Shown in pieces: positions 6,345 to 7,859 of a stretch of DNA of 7,859 nt. How positions within the stretch are numbered: position 1 is the first letter of the stretch; each line of letters starts with the position of its first letter. The notes beneath the pieces were generated by a model that saw only the letters and a list, made by a program, of their open reading frames with translations, ran no database searches and was not told where the DNA came from. The stretch is from contig CAJUJF010000032.1 of the NCBI GenBank assembly GCA_910586825.1, positions 1 through 7,859 of the forward strand, read 5' to 3'. Position numbers and translations under genes: made by a program. The stretch is from an uncultured Christensenellaceae bacterium. Its GTDB lineage: Bacteria; Bacillota; Clostridia; Christensenellales; Borkfalkiaceae.

Positions 6345-6381
6345 AATGGCGGGGATAAACGACCCGAAATCGATTATATTT

Positions 6382-6388
6382 GGAGGAG
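6382..6388 (+). promoter_or_regulatory. Ribosome binding site fixing the dehydrogenase start
   Basis: GGAGGAG lies six bases before ATG 6395. It rules out the in-frame TTG at 6380, which overlaps this site, as the start. Confidence 0.85.
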
Positions 6389-6394
6389 TCAGAA

Positions 6395-7612
6395 ATGGCA
6401 AGATTTACATTACCCAGAGATTTATATCACGGGAAAGGCGCGATGGAAGCGTTGAAGACCTTCGAAGGCAAGCGCGCGATGGTTTGCGTCGGCGGCGGCT
6501 CGATGAAGAAATTCGGCTTTCTCGACAAGGCGGTTTCTTATTTGAAAGAAGCCGGCATGGAAGTGGAACTGTTCGAGGGGATCGAACCCGATCCTTCCGT
6601 GGAGACCGTCATGAGAGGCGCGGAGGCGATGTTGAAGTTTCAGCCCGACTGGATCATCGCCATGGGCGGCGGATCGCCGATTGATGCGGCGAAAGCGATG
6701 TGGATCAAATACGAATATCCCGATATGACTTTCGAAGGCATGTGCAAGGTGTTCGGGATCCCCGCGCTTCGGAAAAAGGCGAGATTCTGCGCGATCTCTT
6801 CCACCTCCGGAACCGCGACGGAAGTGACGGCGTTTTCGATCATTACCGACTATCAGAAAGGGATCAAATATCCTATCGCGGACTTCGAAATCACGCCCGA
6901 CGTTGCGATCGTCGATCCCGATCTTGCCGAGACGATGCCGAAAAAGCTTACGGCGCATACGGGTATGGACGCGATGACGCATTCGATCGAAGCGTACGTT
7001 TCCACGGCGCATTGCGATTACACCGATCCGCTTGCGATTTTTGCCATTAAAATGATTCAGAACGATCTTGTCGATTCTTATAACGGCGATCTGACGAAGC
7101 GCGGCGCGATGCACAACGCGCAGTGTCTGGCGGGTATGGCGTTCAGCAACGCGTTGCTCGGCATCGTACACTCCATGGCGCACAAAACGGGCGCTGTGTT
7201 CGCCGATTACGGCGCGCACATTATTCACGGCGCGGCGAACGCAATGTATTTGCCCAAAGTCATCGCGTTTAACGCAAAGGACAAGGATGCGAAAAAGCGT
7301 TACGGCGAAATCGCCGATTTCATGGGCTTGGGCGGCAAGAACGACGACGAAAAAGTGAAACTGCTGATCGCGTATCTGCGCAAGATGAACGACGATCTGA
7401 ATATCCCTCACTGCATCAAGAACTACGGTGCGGACAGCTATCCTTGCGAGCAGGGCTTCGTACCCGAAAAGGTGTTCCTCGAACGGCTTCCGGAAATCGC
7501 GAAGAACGCGATCGGAGACGCTTGCACGGGAAGCAATCCCCGTCAGCCTTCGCAGGAAGAGATGGAAAAACTCTTGAAGTGCTGCTATTACGATACGGAA
7601 GTCGATTTCTGA
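6395..7612 (+). CDS. Iron-containing (group III) alcohol dehydrogenase
   Basis: Cytoplasmic NAD(P)H-dependent dehydrogenase, 405 residues, in the expected size range. It most resembles the clostridial butanol/alcohol dehydrogenases and the C-terminal half of AdhE, which reduce aldehydes to alcohols to regenerate oxidised cofactor in fermentation. The nucleotide-binding domain shows GGGS (33-36), GGGSPIDAAK (91-100) and SSTSGTATEV (135-144). The metal site can be read as D192 and H196 in GMDAMTHSIEAY, H259 in VHSMAH, and H278 in IIHG, all present. The spacing between the last two histidines is 19 residues against 14 in FucO-type enzymes, consistent with a subfamily-specific loop (residues 269-277). 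The C-terminal DACTGSNPR (375-383) is also typical of this group. The exact substrate and NADH or NADPH preference cannot be read reliably. It stands alone, with its own strong promoter and a hairpin after the stop. Confidence 0.94.
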   Translation: MARFTLPRDLYHGKGAMEALKTFEGKRAMVCVGGGSMKKFGFLDKAVSYLKEAGMEVELFEGIEPDPSVETVMRGAEAMLKFQPDWIIAMGGGSPIDAAKAMWIKYEYPDMTFEGMCKVFGIPALRKKARFCAISSTSGTATEVTAFSIITDYQKGIKYPIADFEITPDVAIVDPDLAETMPKKLTAHTGMDAMTHSIEAYVSTAHCDYTDPLAIFAIKMIQNDLVDSYNGDLTKRGAMHNAQCLAGMAFSNALLGIVHSMAHKTGAVFADYGAHIIHGAANAMYLPKVIAFNAKDKDAKKRYGEIADFMGLGGKNDDEKVKLLIAYLRKMNDDLNIPHCIKNYGADSYPCEQGFVPEKVFLERLPEIAKNAIGDACTGSNPRQPSQEEMEKLLKCCYYDTEVDF

Positions 7613-7628
7613 TCGGCAGAGCAAATGC

Positions 7629-7653
7629 AAGCCCGCGGCATTCCCGCGGGCTT
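7629..7653 (+). terminator. GC-rich hairpin after the dehydrogenase gene
   Basis: AAGCCCGCGG (7629-7638) pairs with CCGCGGGCTT (7644-7653) around the loop CATTC. The stem is strong, but the tail ATGTTTGT is a poor T tract, so termination may be incomplete, or the hairpin may mainly protect the 3' end. Confidence 0.65.
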
Positions 7654-7669
7654 ATGTTTGTCGGCCGTA

Positions 7670-7695
7670 AAGTTTTATAAAAATTTTTAAAACTT
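7670..7695. repeat. AT-rich inverted repeat
   Basis: AAGTTTTA (7670-7677) and TAAAACTT (7688-7695) are perfect complements flanking a central A/T stretch that is itself nearly self-complementary. It lies between the dehydrogenase hairpin and the minus-strand terminator. It may act as extra termination signal from either side; otherwise its role is unclear. Confidence 0.4.
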
Positions 7696-7746
7696 AATAT
7701 TCGCTTAAAAAAGCTGTTGTAAGATATCCCCGTAAAATAAACAAGC

Positions 7747-7798
7747 AATAAAAAACTACCCGAACCCAGTTGTCTGAAACAAAGGTGTTCGGATAGTT
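7747..7798 (-). terminator. Minus-strand rho-independent terminator with long imperfect hairpin
   Basis: Read on the minus strand, AACTATCCGAAC (7798-7787) pairs with GTTCGGGTAGTT (7765-7754) through 12 pairs including one G-U, and a T tract follows directly (TTTTTTATT, 7755-7747). The loop can pair further (CC with GG, then TTGT with ACAA). On the plus strand the same fold has a C-A mismatch and no T tract, which fixes the orientation. It implies a gene entering from the right edge on the minus strand. Confidence 0.7.
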
Positions 7799-7859
7799 AC
7801 CGATTGGTGAAGCGGATTATTGCAAATAAGAACATAACAATATTCAAGGTGAACAATAC
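7797..7859 (-). CDS. Possible C-terminal end of a minus-strand gene running off the right edge
   Basis: From the edge, one minus-strand frame is open for 20 codons and ends in TAA at 7799-7797, exactly where the terminator hairpin begins. The peptide is hydrophobic (for example VMFLFAIIRF), as in a membrane protein's last helix. A second minus frame is also open here and ends within the terminator, so the choice rests mainly on the stop's position. No family can be named from this fragment. Confidence 0.3.
   Translation of the reverse strand, partial: VLFTLNIVMFLFAIIRFTNR

Noticed and set aside
6346..6684. Frame starting at ATG 6346 just before the dehydrogenase
   Set aside because: It has no ribosome site, its ATG lies upstream of or at the predicted transcription start, and it runs out of frame through a clearly coding region.
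6422..7630. 402-codon open frame on the minus strand opposite the dehydrogenase
   Set aside because: Same cause: codon bias of a certain sense gene. The composition is dominated by R, H, F and V, with no recognisable motif.

Overview
The window looks like a piece of chromosome from an anaerobic Firmicutes-type bacterium, probably an uncultured member of the Clostridia. I infer this from the AG-rich Shine-Dalgarno sites, the TTGACA-type promoters in AT-rich spacers, the family resemblance of the proteins, and the moderately GC-rich coding regions with heavy use of GCG, GGC and CGC. No lineage can be fixed from the sequence alone. I see no rRNA, tRNA, CRISPR array, insertion sequence or phage gene.

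Layout, left to right. Positions 1-146 are an AT-rich spacer with a good extended -10 promoter. It reads into an unrecognised membrane-anchored protein (147-752), whose stop codon overlaps the start of guaB (749-2206, IMP dehydrogenase). A rho-independent terminator follows guaB. Then comes guaA (2276-3811, complete two-domain GMP synthase) and, 41 bases later, a second guaA-like gene (3853-4833). This second gene holds only the ATP-pyrophosphatase and dimerisation part and lacks the glutaminase domain. A strong 17-bp-stem terminator at 4863-4903 separates this block from a convergent, more AT-rich gene for a six-helix membrane protein of unknown function (6067-4934, minus strand). A 327-base spacer carries divergent promoters and a possible 20-codon ORF with a nested stem-loop. 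It leads to an iron-type alcohol dehydrogenase (6395-7612) with a near-consensus promoter and strong ribosome binding site. The last 247 bases hold the dehydrogenase's GC-rich hairpin, an AT-rich palindrome and a minus-strand terminator, which may end a gene entering from the right.

Functionally, guaB and guaA are the two steps from IMP to GMP (IMP to XMP, then XMP to GMP). The most unusual point is the GATase-less GMP synthase paralogue directly behind a complete GMP synthase. Its ATP-binding and XMP-side signature motifs look intact, so it could be an ammonia-dependent XMP aminase, a partner of the full-length enzyme, or a specialised relative. The unknown anchored protein fused to guaB by translational coupling is the second item of interest. 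The membrane protein and the dehydrogenase have no evident link to guanine synthesis.
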